Shown: positions 31,887 through 42,305 of the stretch, in pieces
Numbering within the stretch: the first letter of the stretch is position 1
Layout: each line of letters opens with the position of its first letter
From: JAHJDS01 sp964569795
GTDB taxonomy: Bacteria; Desulfobacterota; Desulfarculia; Desulfarculales; JAHJDS01
Direction: 5' to 3'
DNA: 64,000 nucleotides
Assembly: GCA_964569795.1 (NCBI GenBank)
Contig: CAZMVB010000001.1
Span: 62,001-126,000, forward strand
Program-made: the position numbers and the translations under genes
Notes under the pieces: generated by a model
The model's database searches: none
Told to the model about the DNA's origin: nothing
The model's input: the letters and a program-made list of their open reading frames with translations, nothing else

Positions 31887-33035
31887 TCAGCGGGCCGGGC
31901 CCAATAAATGGTTCGAGATGACGATCCGCTGGATCTCGGAGGTGCCCTCGTAGATGGTGAACACCCGGGCGTCGCGGTACAGCCGCTCGATGGGGAAGTC
32001 CTGGCAGTAGCCGTAGCCGCCGTGTATTTGAAGGGCCCGGGCCACGACCCGGTTGACCATCTCGGACGAATAGAGCTTGGCCATGGAGGCCTGGGCGGTG
32101 AAGTTTTCCTGCCGATCCTTCATGGACGCGGCGTTGAACATCAACAGGCGGGCGGCCTCGATCTCGGTGGCCATGTCGGCCATCATGAACCTGAGTCCCT
32201 GGTGCATGGCGATGGGCTTGCCGAACGCCTCGCGGTCCTTGGCGTAACCGACGGCCATGTCCAGGGCGGCCTGGGCCACGCCCACGCTCTGGGCGGCGAT
32301 GCCGATCCGGCCCGAATCCAGGGCGGTCATGGCGATCCTGAAGCCCATGCCCTCGCCGCCCAGGATGTTCTCGTCCGGGACCCGGCAGTCCTCGAAGATG
32401 AGCTGGACGGTGTCGCTGGCCCTGAGGCCCATCTTCTCCTCGGCCTTGCCCACGATGAAGCCGGGCGTGCCTTTCTCGACCAGAAAGGCGGTCACCCCGC
32501 CGTGGCGTTTTTCTTTCTCGGTGACGGCGGTGACCACGGTCACCCCCGAGTTGGCCCCGGTGGTGATGAACTGCTTGGTGCCGTTCAAGACCCACTGGTC
32601 GCCGTCCTTGACCGCCGTGGTTCGCTGGGCGACCGGGTCTGACCCGGCGTGGGGCTCGGTCAGGGCGAAGCTCCCCAAAATCTCGCCCGTGGCCAGCCGG
32701 GGCAGGAAGCGCTGTTTCACGTCCTCGGTCCCCCAGGCCACGATCGGCTCGCAGCAGACCGAGTTGTGCACGCTCATGACCACCGCCGTCGAGGCGCAGC
32801 CGTAGGCGATCTCGGACAGGGCGCAGACGTAGCTGACCGCGTCCAGGCCGACCCCGCCGTATTGCTCGGGGATCATCATCCCCAGGAAACCCAGCTCGCC
32901 CATCTGCTTCAAAATTTCACGGGGAAATTCTTTGGTCCGGTCCCGCTCGGCGGCGGTGGGGATCAACTCGTTATGGGCGAAGTCGCGGGCCATCGTCTGG
33001 ATGAGCCGCTGCTCCTCGGTTAGGACGTAAGCCAT
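31887..33035 (-). CDS. Acyl-CoA dehydrogenase (last gene of the beta-oxidation operon)
   Basis: A 382-residue acyl-CoA dehydrogenase: GSFALTEPHAGSDPVAQ, FITTGANSG, FEDCRVPDENILGGEG, KDREAFGKPI, IHGGYGYCQDFPIERLYRD and the catalytic glutamate in IYEGTSEIQR. The pattern is that of short-chain or branched-chain enzymes. ATG at 33035. It follows the XRE-cupin regulator by 18 bases and is closely related in layout to the enzyme at 34608. It passes electrons to an ETF, probably one of the two sets at 26-30 kb. Confidence 0.93.
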   Translation of the reverse strand: MAYVLTEEQRLIQTMARDFAHNELIPTAAERDRTKEFPREILKQMGELGFLGMMIPEQYGGVGLDAVSYVCALSEIAYGCASTAVVMSVHNSVCCEPIVAWGTEDVKQRFLPRLATGEILGSFALTEPHAGSDPVAQRTTAVKDGDQWVLNGTKQFITTGANSGVTVVTAVTEKEKRHGGVTAFLVEKGTPGFIVGKAEEKMGLRASDTVQLIFEDCRVPDENILGGEGMGFRIAMTALDSGRIGIAAQSVGVAQAALDMAVGYAKDREAFGKPIAMHQGLRFMMADMATEIEAARLLMFNAASMKDRQENFTAQASMAKLYSSEMVNRVVARALQIHGGYGYCQDFPIERLYRDARVFTIYEGTSEIQRIVISNHLLGPAR

Positions 33036-33053
33036 GGACCCGACCTCGCGCCG

Positions 33054-33623
33054 TCAGGGGGTGTAGAGGATGACCAGCAGTTCGGCCGGCTCGTCGCCCG
33101 GATTGCGCAGCCGGTGGACCAGGCTCGAGTTGAAGTGGAGGGTCTGGCCCGTCTCCAGGTGAGTGACGTTGTCCCCGACCGTGTACTCGACCCGGCCCGA
33201 CAGGACGTAAGCGAACTCCTCGCCCTCGTGCTGGTAGGACGGTCCCTGGTGCTCGGTGTGGGGCTCGATGCCCACCAGGTAGGCCGACAGGTGGCGCTTG
33301 CCCGAGGGCGGGGTCAGGACCTTGTACGAGTAGTGTTCGGTCCGCTTGCGCTCCTCCTCGGCCCGCTTTTCCTCGCGGACGGCCTGGTCCTTGAGCAGGG
33401 CGCCCGATTCCAGGCCCAGGGCCCGCGAGATCTGGAGCAGGACCGCCACCGGGGGCATGATCTCGTCGTTCTCGATCCGGGTCAGGTAGTCCACCGACCG
33501 CCCGGTGTCGTTGGCCACCTGCTCCAGGTCGATCCCCTTCATCTCGCGGAAGCGGCGGATCCGCTGGCCCATGGACAGCTTGGGCTCGACCGGGGCCGGT
33601 TCCTCTCCTTCGAACAAAGACAT
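33054..33623 (-). CDS. XRE-family transcriptional regulator with C-terminal cupin domain
   Basis: A 189-residue regulator. The helix-turn-helix is at about 17-75 (MGQRIRRFREMKGIDLEQVANDTG...YLTRIENDEIMPP). A charged linker follows, and a cupin domain at about 110-188 (HEGEEFAYVLSGRVEYTVGD, HFNSSLVHRLRN). Such proteins sense small carboxylic acids or CoA-linked metabolites. It is embedded in the operon it probably controls, between meaB and the last acyl-CoA dehydrogenase. The palindrome in the operon promoter (39156-39166) is a candidate binding site, by inference only. Confidence 0.88.
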   Translation of the reverse strand: MSLFEGEEPAPVEPKLSMGQRIRRFREMKGIDLEQVANDTGRSVDYLTRIENDEIMPPVAVLLQISRALGLESGALLKDQAVREEKRAEEERKRTEHYSYKVLTPPSGKRHLSAYLVGIEPHTEHQGPSYQHEGEEFAYVLSGRVEYTVGDNVTHLETGQTLHFNSSLVHRLRNPGDEPAELLVILYTP

Positions 33624-33624
33624 G

Positions 33625-34605
33625 TCAGTCGTCCCCCTTGGTAAGAATTGCCCGGAGCAGACCCTCGGCCGCCGAATAGGGGTCGTCCCGTCCGGCGGCG
33701 ATGTCCTCGACCAGGTCGGTCAGGACCCGCCGGTCCAGCCGCCGGGCGACCAGGCGGCCCCATTCCTCGCGCAGCCGGTCCACCAGGGCCTTTTCGAGCT
33801 GACGTTTGCGCCAGGCCGCCAGGCGCCGGCCGCCCTCGGCCGTGAGCCAGGCCCGGTGATCCTCGATCCCGGCCGTGAGTTCCGTCAGGCCCTCGCCGCT
33901 CAGGGCGTCGGTGCCGAAGACCTCGGGCACCCAGACGTCCTCGTCTTCTCCGGCCCGGCGGTCCAGTTCGATCAGGGCCTTCAGCTCGGTCACGGTCTTG
34001 GCCGCCCCCTCGCGGAGGCACTTGTTGACCACGAACAGGTCGCCGGTCTCGAACAGGCCGGCCTTGATCGCCTGGACGTCGTCGCCCAGGCCGGGCACGG
34101 TCACGATCAGCGTCGTCTGGGCCGTGGCGGCCACGTCCACCTCGTCCTGACCGACCCCGACCGTCTCGATGACGATCACGTCCTTGCCCATGGCGTCCAG
34201 GACGTCCACCACGGCCCGGGTCGAGGCCGTCAGTCCGCCGAAACTGCCCCGGGTGGCCAGGGAGCGGATGAACACCCCGGGATCGGTGGCGTGGCGCTGC
34301 ATCCTTATCCGGTCGCCCAGGATGGCCCCGCCGGTGAAGGGGCTGGTCGGGTCCACGGCCACCACCCCGACCGTCTGGTTCTGGCCGCGGTAAAGCTCGA
34401 TCAGGCGGTCGGTCAGGGTGGATTTGCCCACCCCGGGCGAGCCGGTGATCCCGATGACGTGGGCCCGGCCGGTGTGGGGATAGAGCTGTTTGAGGGCCTC
34501 GCTTGACCCGGGGGCCCGGTCGTCGATGTCCCGCATCAGCCGGGCCGCCCGGCGGACGTCGCCCTCGAGCACGCCTTGCACCAGACCGGCCGATCGGTCC
34601 GCCAC
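33625..34605 (-). CDS. meaB: Methylmalonyl-CoA mutase-associated GTPase MeaB (ArgK family)
   Basis: MeaB is a G3E P-loop GTPase that protects and reloads B12-dependent acyl-CoA mutases. Walker A is GITGSPGVGKST, switch regions include VAVDPTSPFTGGAILGDRIRM and IETVGVGQDEVDV. The guanine-specificity motif, normally NKAD, reads NKCL here, so the Asp is lost. Length is 326 residues. GTG at 34605 lies 2 bases after the acyl-CoA dehydrogenase stop. No mutase subunit is in the window. Its presence points to a methylmalonyl-CoA-type or related mutase step connected with this operon. Confidence 0.9.
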   Translation of the reverse strand: MADRSAGLVQGVLEGDVRRAARLMRDIDDRAPGSSEALKQLYPHTGRAHVIGITGSPGVGKSTLTDRLIELYRGQNQTVGVVAVDPTSPFTGGAILGDRIRMQRHATDPGVFIRSLATRGSFGGLTASTRAVVDVLDAMGKDVIVIETVGVGQDEVDVAATAQTTLIVTVPGLGDDVQAIKAGLFETGDLFVVNKCLREGAAKTVTELKALIELDRRAGEDEDVWVPEVFGTDALSGEGLTELTAGIEDHRAWLTAEGGRRLAAWRKRQLEKALVDRLREEWGRLVARRLDRRVLTDLVEDIAAGRDDPYSAAEGLLRAILTKGDD

Positions 34606-34607
34606 AG

Positions 34608-35756
<1,149 letters not shown>

Positions 35757-35769
35757 GACCGCCCCCGAC

Positions 35770-36549
35770 CTATTTGTACTTTCCCTGGAAGTCAGGTTTT
35801 TCCTTGTTCAGGAAGGCCTTCAGGCCGTGCTGGGCGTCCTCGGAGCCGAAGCAGACCCCAAAGGCGTCGGCCTCCAGGAGCATGGCGCTCTTGAGGTCCA
35901 TCTCCGGTCCCAGGTCGATGAGCTGCTTGATCTCGCGCAGGGCGACCCGGCCCTTGGCGGCGATCTTGAGGGCCGTCTTCTTGGTCTCCTCCATGAGCTT
36001 GTCCGGGGGGAAGACCTTGTTGACCAGGCCGACGCCCATGGCCTCGGTGGCGCTGATCCAGTCGCCGGTCAGGCACATCTCCTTGGCCCGGCCCTTGCCC
36101 ACCAGGCGGGGCAGGCGCTGGGTGCCGCCGAAGCCGGGGATGATCCCCAGGTTGATCTCGGGCTGGCCGAACTTGGCCTTTTCCGAGGCGTAGATGAAGT
36201 CGCAGGCCATGGCCAGCTCGCAGCCGCCGCCCAGGGCAAAGCCGTTGACCGCGGCGATGACCGGCTTGGGCAGCCGCTCGAGCTGGAAGAAGACCTGCTG
36301 GCCCCGGTCGGAGAACCACTTGGCCTGAAGCGTCCCGTAGTGCTGCATGACGCTGATGTCCGCCCCGGCGATGAAGGCCTTGCCCGCCCCGGTGATGATC
36401 ACGCACCGGACCTCGTCGTCGGCCGCGGCCATGGCGATGCACTCGGCGAACTCCTCGACCACCTCGGGCGACAGAGAGTTCAGGGACTCGGGCCGGTTAA
36501 AGGTGATGGTCAGGATCGGGGCTTCTTTTTCGTAGAGTAAATATTTCAT
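35770..36549 (-). CDS. Enoyl-CoA hydratase (crotonase family)
   Basis: The hydratase adds water to the enoyl-CoA double bond. Length is 259 residues. Oxyanion-hole segments are AFIAGADIS and FALGGG. The two catalytic glutamates are present: GGCELAM and GQPEINLG, followed by IPGFGGTQRL. ATG at 36549 is preceded by GAGGGG seven bases upstream. The region around this start is duplicated 88 bases upstream (see the repeat entries). It lies between a thiolase and an acyl-CoA dehydrogenase. A 3-hydroxyacyl-CoA dehydrogenase gene is missing from this operon. Confidence 0.94.
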   Translation of the reverse strand: MKYLLYEKEAPILTITFNRPESLNSLSPEVVEEFAECIAMAAADDEVRCVIITGAGKAFIAGADISVMQHYGTLQAKWFSDRGQQVFFQLERLPKPVIAAVNGFALGGGCELAMACDFIYASEKAKFGQPEINLGIIPGFGGTQRLPRLVGKGRAKEMCLTGDWISATEAMGVGLVNKVFPPDKLMEETKKTALKIAAKGRVALREIKQLIDLGPEMDLKSAMLLEADAFGVCFGSEDAQHGLKAFLNKEKPDFQGKYK

Positions 36550-36589
36550 AACGGTTCCCCTCGATGTGTCGGGTCCAGGTGGTTCAGGC
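36535..36589 (-). repeat. Duplicated translation start region, copy A (functional hydratase start)
   Basis: This 55-bp block matches copy B (36623-36677) at 52 of 55 positions. On the minus strand it holds the GAGGGG ribosome binding site, the ATG and the first codons of the enoyl-CoA hydratase. Similarity goes on, with a 6-base gap, to about 36608. Confidence 0.9.
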
Positions 36590-36637
36590 GGACCGTTGCG
36601 GCCTGATGAAGGCAGCCTTGTGGAGTAAATATTTCAT
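36584..36637 (-). other. 17-codon mini-ORF created by the duplication
   Basis: Copy B supplies a second ribosome binding site and ATG (36637). The frame reads the first five hydratase residues MKYLL, then unrelated residues, and stops at TGA 36586-36584. It would be translated just before the true hydratase start. It may be a chance by-product or act as a small leader peptide. Confidence 0.55.
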
Positions 36638-36677
36638 AACGGTTCCCCTCGATGTCTCGGGTCCCGATGGTTCAGGC
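36623..36677 (-). repeat. Duplicated translation start region, copy B (ghost start)
   Basis: This is the second copy of the 55-bp block, exactly 88 bp from copy A. It lies just downstream of the thiolase stop (36696-36694) and has kept both the GAGGGG and the ATG. Three substitutions separate the copies, suggesting a fairly recent tandem duplication. Confidence 0.9.
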
Positions 36678-36693
36678 CGATCGCCTGATGTCG

Positions 36694-37866
36694 CTAACGC
36701 TCGACTATCATGGCCGCCCCCATCCCCCCGCCGATGCACAGGGTGGCCAGGCCCAGGTTCACGTCGCGCTTGATCATCTCAAAGATCAGGGTGATCAGGA
36801 TCCGGGCCCCCGAGGCGCCGATGGGATGGCCCAGGGCGATGGCCCCGCCGTTGACGTTGACGATGTCCGTGTTCAGGCCCAGTTCACGAATAACGCTCAG
36901 GGCCTGGGAGGCAAAGGCCTCGTTGGCCTCGATCAGCCCCAGGTCGGCCACCTCCAGGCCGCCCTTTTCCAGGGCCTTGCGGGTGGCCGGGATGGGGCCG
37001 GTGCCCATGATCTTGGGGTCCACCCCGGCCGTGGCATAGGACCGGATTCGACACAACACGGGCAGGCCCATTTCTGACGCCTTGTTGGCCGAGGTGACCA
37101 CCAGGGCCGCGCCGGCGTCGTTGATCCCCGAGGCGTTGCCCGCGGTGACCGTGCCGTCCTTCTTGAAGGCCGGCCGGAGATTTCCGAGGGCCTCCAGGGT
37201 CGATTGCCGGGGATGCTCGTCCGTGTCAAAGACCTTGTCGCCCTTTCTGGTCTTGATGGTCACCGGCGTGATCTCCTCGGAAAATTTGCCGCCGGCGATG
37301 GCCGCCGCGGCCCGCTCCTGGGAGGTGAAGGCCAATTGGTCCTGGTCCTCGCGGGAAAGACCGTATTTCTCGGCCACGTTCTCGGCGGTGATGCCCATGT
37401 GGTACTGGTTGAAGACGTCGGTCAGGCCGTCATAGACCATCCCGTCCTGGAGCTTGCCGTCACCCATGCGCAGGCCCCACCGCCCCTTGGTGACGTAGTA
37501 GGGGCAGATGGACATGTTCTCCATCCCGCCGGCCACGACGATGTCGGCGTCCCCGCACTTGACGGCCTGGGCGGCCATCATCACCGACTTGAGGCCCGAG
37601 GCGCAGACCTTGTTGATGGTCGTGGCCACCTTCTCCTGGGGGATGCCGGAATGAATCAGGACCTGGCGGGCCGGGTTCTGGCCCTGGCCGGCGGTCAGGA
37701 CGTTGCCCAGGATGACCTCGTCCACCTGGTCCGGGGAAATCTTGGCCCGGCTGAGGGCCTCTTTCACGGCCACGACGCCCAGCTCCACGGCCGGGGTGTC
37801 GGCCAGGGTGCCGCCGAACCGGCCGATGGCCGTCCGGGCCGCACCGACGATGACTGCTTCAGACAT
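36694..37866 (-). CDS. Acetyl-CoA acetyltransferase / 3-ketoacyl-CoA thiolase
   Basis: A 390-residue thiolase. The nucleophilic cysteine is in NKVCASGLKS, the histidine in GGAIALGHPIGASGARI, the second cysteine in LCIGGGMG, and NEAFA is present. ATG at 37866. The 28-base gap to the upstream thiolase suggests one transcript. Two thiolases side by side may act on different chain lengths, or one may form acetoacetyl-CoA. Confidence 0.94.
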   Translation of the reverse strand: MSEAVIVGAARTAIGRFGGTLADTPAVELGVVAVKEALSRAKISPDQVDEVILGNVLTAGQGQNPARQVLIHSGIPQEKVATTINKVCASGLKSVMMAAQAVKCGDADIVVAGGMENMSICPYYVTKGRWGLRMGDGKLQDGMVYDGLTDVFNQYHMGITAENVAEKYGLSREDQDQLAFTSQERAAAAIAGGKFSEEITPVTIKTRKGDKVFDTDEHPRQSTLEALGNLRPAFKKDGTVTAGNASGINDAGAALVVTSANKASEMGLPVLCRIRSYATAGVDPKIMGTGPIPATRKALEKGGLEVADLGLIEANEAFASQALSVIRELGLNTDIVNVNGGAIALGHPIGASGARILITLIFEMIKRDVNLGLATLCIGGGMGAAMIVER

Positions 37867-37893
37867 GGTTGTGAGCCTCCGGAATCAAACGTA

Positions 37894-39078
<1,185 letters not shown>

Positions 39079-39144
39079 GAACATCCTCCTTGGCCCGGGG
39101 AGACGGTGAGGTCCGAACGACATCAACGGGGTAAGAGAGTGGAT

Positions 39145-39174
39145 AATCTACATTGAATCACTGATTATTGTCAA
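39145..39174 (-). promoter_or_regulatory. Promoter of the beta-oxidation operon with internal palindrome
   Basis: On the minus strand, a perfect TTGACA (39174-39169) and TAGATT (39150-39145) are 18 bp apart. Between them is the perfect palindrome AATCAGTGATT (39166-39156). A repressor bound there would block RNA polymerase. The predicted start is near 39139. Confidence 0.7.
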
Positions 39175-39243
39175 CCCTGGGCCAGGGCCGCCCAGGGCCT
39201 GTTTCCGGGGCCTGAACCCTTGGCCGGGGAGGGTCAATATAGT

Positions 39244-39273
39244 TTGACTGGGGCGGCCCGGAGTACGTATATT
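39244..39273 (+). promoter_or_regulatory. Sigma-70-type promoter of the BamE-like lipoprotein gene
   Basis: TTGACT (39244-39249) and TATATT (39268-39273) with an 18-bp spacer. The predicted start is near 39280, 60 bases before the ATG. Confidence 0.65.
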
Positions 39274-39339
39274 AAAGCCAGGAGGTATGGTTTCGGGGGA
39301 GACCTTCGCGACCGGATAACCTCCATTGCCGAGGGCGCC

Positions 39340-40044
39340 ATGACCCGAACGCTCAAGTTGACCGGCCTGGCCGCGGTCCTGATCCTGGCGGCCACGGGCT
39401 GTGTCACCACCAACAACGCCGGCGTCGCGGATTTTCAGCACCACGTCCGGGCCGGGATGACCGAGGCCCAGATCAGGGACGTGCTGGGCCAGCCGCGCCG
39501 GGTGACCATCCCCTGGCGGCACAAGCTCCAGGGCTGGATGAAGGTCGTCGAGTTCGACCTGAATTACGCCAACGAGGCCGGGTGTCCCGAGAACGAGATC
39601 GGCAACGCCCTGGTCAGCTTCGCCACCCTGGGCCTGAGCGAGGTGGCCCGCCAGGCCAAGAACCGTTACCGCTACCGGCTGTATTTTTACCAGGGGCGTT
39701 TCGTGGCCGGCTGCCGGGTGGCCAAGAAGCCGCCCTTCGGCCGGTTCTGTCAACAGCTCGAGTCTGACCTGATCCGGCTGGGCTACGCCGGCTGGACCCG
39801 AACCAACTACGCGGCCCGGCCCCGGCCCGCCCGGGTCGAGCCCGCCGCCTGGCACCGGCCTCAGGCCACCGGGTCCTCGACCGGCCCGGCCGGGCGGTCC
39901 CACCGCCTCCAGACCGGGGCCTGGCCGGCCTCGGATCCTGGCTACCACCCGGGTCAGGGGAAACACCCCGGCCCGGACCCGAACCTTGGCCACGGGACGG
40001 CAATGCCCCCGCCGCCCCCGGGATCGATCGCCCCCAGGTGGTAG
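39340..40044 (+). CDS. Lipoprotein with BamE/SmpA-like domain
   Basis: A 234-residue predicted lipoprotein. The lipobox cysteine is Cys21 (LAATGC), followed by a segment typical of BamE/SmpA and related outer-membrane lipoproteins: FQHHVRAGMTEAQIRDVLGQPRRV. Residues about 45-135 hold two further Cys (GCPENE and AGCRVAKK). The last 85 residues are low-complexity Pro/Gly/Arg/His. ATG at 39340 has GAGGG four bases upstream; the frame is open earlier but only this start gives a signal peptide. BamE helps assemble outer-membrane proteins; whether this is the true BamE or a relative is not certain. Confidence 0.72.
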   Translation: MTRTLKLTGLAAVLILAATGCVTTNNAGVADFQHHVRAGMTEAQIRDVLGQPRRVTIPWRHKLQGWMKVVEFDLNYANEAGCPENEIGNALVSFATLGLSEVARQAKNRYRYRLYFYQGRFVAGCRVAKKPPFGRFCQQLESDLIRLGYAGWTRTNYAARPRPARVEPAAWHRPQATGSSTGPAGRSHRLQTGAWPASDPGYHPGQGKHPGPDPNLGHGTAMPPPPPGSIAPRW

Positions 40045-40061
40045 GCCGGCGACCGCCGGCC
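40044..40061 (+). terminator. Hairpin after the BamE-like gene
   Basis: GGCCGGCG (40044-40051) and CGCCGGCC (40054-40061) form an 8-bp stem around two bases, beginning at the last base of the stop codon. No T-run follows, so termination would need help. Confidence 0.4.
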
Positions 40062-40158
40062 GGCCGGACACCCTGAAAAAATATTTCAATTTCCGGCGCT
40101 CGCGGCCTGACGCTCGTTCCGGCCGGGGGAACCCCTCGGATGGAATAGTCTCCAGTTA

Positions 40159-40187
40159 TTGATTTGCCATCCCTGTCCGCCTATGAT
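40159..40187 (+). promoter_or_regulatory. Sigma-70-type promoter of hisB-lipoprotein-hisA
   Basis: TTGATT (40159-40164) and TATGAT (40182-40187) are 17 bp apart, with a start expected near 40194, about 30 bases before hisB. Confidence 0.65.
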
Positions 40188-40225
40188 AGTTTTTGATCGA
40201 ACGTTAACCGAGGGATTATTCAGCA

Positions 40226-40813
40226 TTGTCCCGAACGGGCGCCGCCAAACGCCGCACCGGCGAGACGGATATCTCGGTCGAGCTGGCCCTGGACGGTCAG
40301 GGCCGGGCCGAGATCACCACCGGTCTGCCCTTTTTCGATCACATGCTGACCCTGACGGCGGTCCACGGCCTGCTGGACCTGAAGGTCAAGGCCGCCGGGG
40401 ACACACCCGTGGACGGGCACCACACCGTCGAGGACGTGGGCCTGGTGCTGGGCCAGGCCCTGGATAAGGCCCTGGGCGACCGCCAGGGCATCGCCCGGTA
40501 CGGGTCGGCCCTGGTGCCCATGGACGAATCCCTGGTCCGGGGGGTGATCGATCTGTCCGGCCGGCCCTATCTGGTGTACGACGTGGCCCCGCCGACCGAA
40601 CGGGTCGGGAACTTCGACACCCAGTTGCCCCGGGAGTTCTTCGGGGCGGTGGTCGGTCGCGGCCGGTTGACGCTGCACCTGACCGGCCTGTACGGGGTCA
40701 ACTCGCACCACCTGATCGAGGCCGTGTTCAAGGCCTTTGGCCGGGCGCTGCGGGAGGCCTGCCGCCTGGACCCGGCCCGGGCGGGGGTCCCTTCCAGCAA
40801 GGGCGTCCTGTGA
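40226..40813 (+). CDS. hisB: Imidazoleglycerol-phosphate dehydratase HisB
   Basis: HisB is the monofunctional manganese dehydratase of histidine synthesis. It shows GLPFFDHML, GHHTVEDVG, MDESLVRGVIDLSGRPYLVYD split by normal spacing (MDESLVRGVIDLSGRP then YLVYD) and NSHHLIEAVFKA, with all metal-binding histidines. Length is 195 residues. The TTG start at 40226 has GAGGGA ten bases upstream, a slightly long spacing. No phosphatase domain is fused, unlike the E. coli protein. hisA follows after one lipoprotein gene; other his genes are not in the window. Confidence 0.94.
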   Translation: MSRTGAAKRRTGETDISVELALDGQGRAEITTGLPFFDHMLTLTAVHGLLDLKVKAAGDTPVDGHHTVEDVGLVLGQALDKALGDRQGIARYGSALVPMDESLVRGVIDLSGRPYLVYDVAPPTERVGNFDTQLPREFFGAVVGRGRLTLHLTGLYGVNSHHLIEAVFKAFGRALREACRLDPARAGVPSSKGVL

Positions 40814-40877
40814 ATTTCGGTATCGGGCGCGGCCGGGATCCACGGTCCAGTGGACCGGCCGTAACAGAGGGGTCGTG

Positions 40878-41555
40878 ATGAATCGGCGGCGATGGACAAT
40901 ATCGGGTCTGGTGGTCGGGATTCTGGTGGCGCTGTGGTCCTGTGGGCCCCTCGTTCTCAAGGGTCCCAGCCATCTGCCCTTTCTCAAGAAGATAGCGGTG
41001 ATGCCCTTTTACTGGATCCCGCCCGAGGCCGGGTCGCAGATCGCCCGCAATCCCCTGACCGGGAGCGTGTTCGAGGCCGGGCCGTTTCAGGTCACCGCCG
41101 AGTCCCAGCTGACCGAGGCCTGGTTCCGCCTCCTGCTCAAGGACCGGTCCGGGTTCAGCTACACCTCGCCCCTGACCACCGGCCGGATCCTGGGCCGGGT
41201 AAGGCGGAGCGACCTCAAGGACTTCGTCCGGCGGGACTTCCTCAAGGTCGGCCGGGAGGTGGGGGCCGACGCGGTCCTGGTCGGGTTCGTTTACCGCTGG
41301 CAGGAGCGGGTCGGCGCCGGCTACGGGGTGAACTCGCCGGCCTCGGTCGGCTTTGACGCCCTGCTGCTGCGGACGACCGACGGCTCGATCCTGTGGTCCG
41401 GCCGTTTCGAGCAGACCCAGCAGGCCCTGAGCGAAAACCTGCTCCAGATCGACCTCTACGCCGCCCAGGGGGTGAGGTGGGTCACCGCCCGCGAGCTGGC
41501 CGACTTCGGACTGAACCGGATGATCTCCAGCTTCCCGGTCAAAAAGGCCCGGTAA
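40878..41555 (+). CDS. Uncharacterised lipoprotein between hisB and hisA
   Basis: A 225-residue predicted lipoprotein. The signal peptide ends at the lipobox LWSC (Cys22). The mature part has KKIAVMPFYWIP, LTEAWFRLLLKD, DAVLVGFVYRWQERVG and LRTTDGSILWSGRFEQTQQ. This pattern (conserved AVMPF, an ADAVLVG strand, and ILWS) recalls periplasmic domains such as CsgG/GNA1162-like lipoproteins, but I cannot assign a family. ATG at 40878 has AGAGGGG upstream. It ends 9 bases before hisA, so it is co-transcribed with histidine genes for no obvious reason. Confidence 0.75.
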   Translation: MNRRRWTISGLVVGILVALWSCGPLVLKGPSHLPFLKKIAVMPFYWIPPEAGSQIARNPLTGSVFEAGPFQVTAESQLTEAWFRLLLKDRSGFSYTSPLTTGRILGRVRRSDLKDFVRRDFLKVGREVGADAVLVGFVYRWQERVGAGYGVNSPASVGFDALLLRTTDGSILWSGRFEQTQQALSENLLQIDLYAAQGVRWVTARELADFGLNRMISSFPVKKAR

Positions 41556-41564
41556 GGACGCGCC

Positions 41565-42299
41565 TTGCGGGTCATTCCGGCAATCGATCTCAAGGACGGC
41601 CAGTGCGTCCGCCTGGAGCAGGGCGACCTGGACCGGGTCAGCGTCTTCGGCGACGATCCGGTGGCCATGGCCCGGCGCTGGGAGGCGGCCGGGGCCGAAC
41701 TGCTGCACGTGGTGGACCTCAACGCCGCCGTGGCCGGGCGGGTGGTCCACGGCGAGATCATCGGCCGGATGACGGCGGCGGTCTCCATTGCGGTCCAGGT
41801 CGGCGGCGGGGTGCGGGACCTGGAGGCCCTGGAGCGGTACCTGGACCTGGGCGTGTCCCGGGTGATCCTGGGCACGGCCGCCCTGCACGACCCGGACTTC
41901 CTGCGCCGGGCCGCGACCAGGCACCCGGGGCGGGTCATCGCCGGGGTGGACGCCCGCAACTCCCGGGTGGCGGTCCAGGGCTGGACCGAGAGCACCGACC
42001 GGGACGTCCTGGAGGTCGTCGCCGCCTGGCGCGGCCTGGACCTGGCCGCCTTGATCTACACCGACATCGGCCGGGACGGGATGCAGACCGGGACCGACCG
42101 GGAGGGGGCCCGGCGACTTCTGGCAGTGGTCGAGGCGCCGCTCATCCTGGCCGGCGGGGTGTCCACCCTGGATGACATCCGGGCCCTGAGACCCTTGGCC
42201 GAGGCCGGTCTGTGGGGCGTGATCACCGGGCGGGCCCTGTACGCCGGCACCCTGGACCTGGGCGAGGCCCGGGCCGAGGTCACGGGGTGGGATGTCTAA
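41565..42299 (+). CDS. hisA: Phosphoribosylformimino-5-aminoimidazole carboxamide ribotide isomerase HisA
   Basis: HisA is a TIM-barrel Amadori isomerase, the fourth step of histidine synthesis. The two catalytic aspartates are in IPAIDLKDG and YTDIGRDGM; phosphate-binding segments are VGGGVRD and AGGVST. Length is 244 residues. TTG at 41565 has AAGGAC six bases upstream. It closes the hisB-lipoprotein-hisA transcript. It ends 6 bases before the rpsU promoter -35. Confidence 0.94.
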   Translation: MRVIPAIDLKDGQCVRLEQGDLDRVSVFGDDPVAMARRWEAAGAELLHVVDLNAAVAGRVVHGEIIGRMTAAVSIAVQVGGGVRDLEALERYLDLGVSRVILGTAALHDPDFLRRAATRHPGRVIAGVDARNSRVAVQGWTESTDRDVLEVVAAWRGLDLAALIYTDIGRDGMQTGTDREGARRLLAVVEAPLILAGGVSTLDDIRALRPLAEAGLWGVITGRALYAGTLDLGEARAEVTGWDV

Positions 42300-42305
42300 A
42301 AAGTC

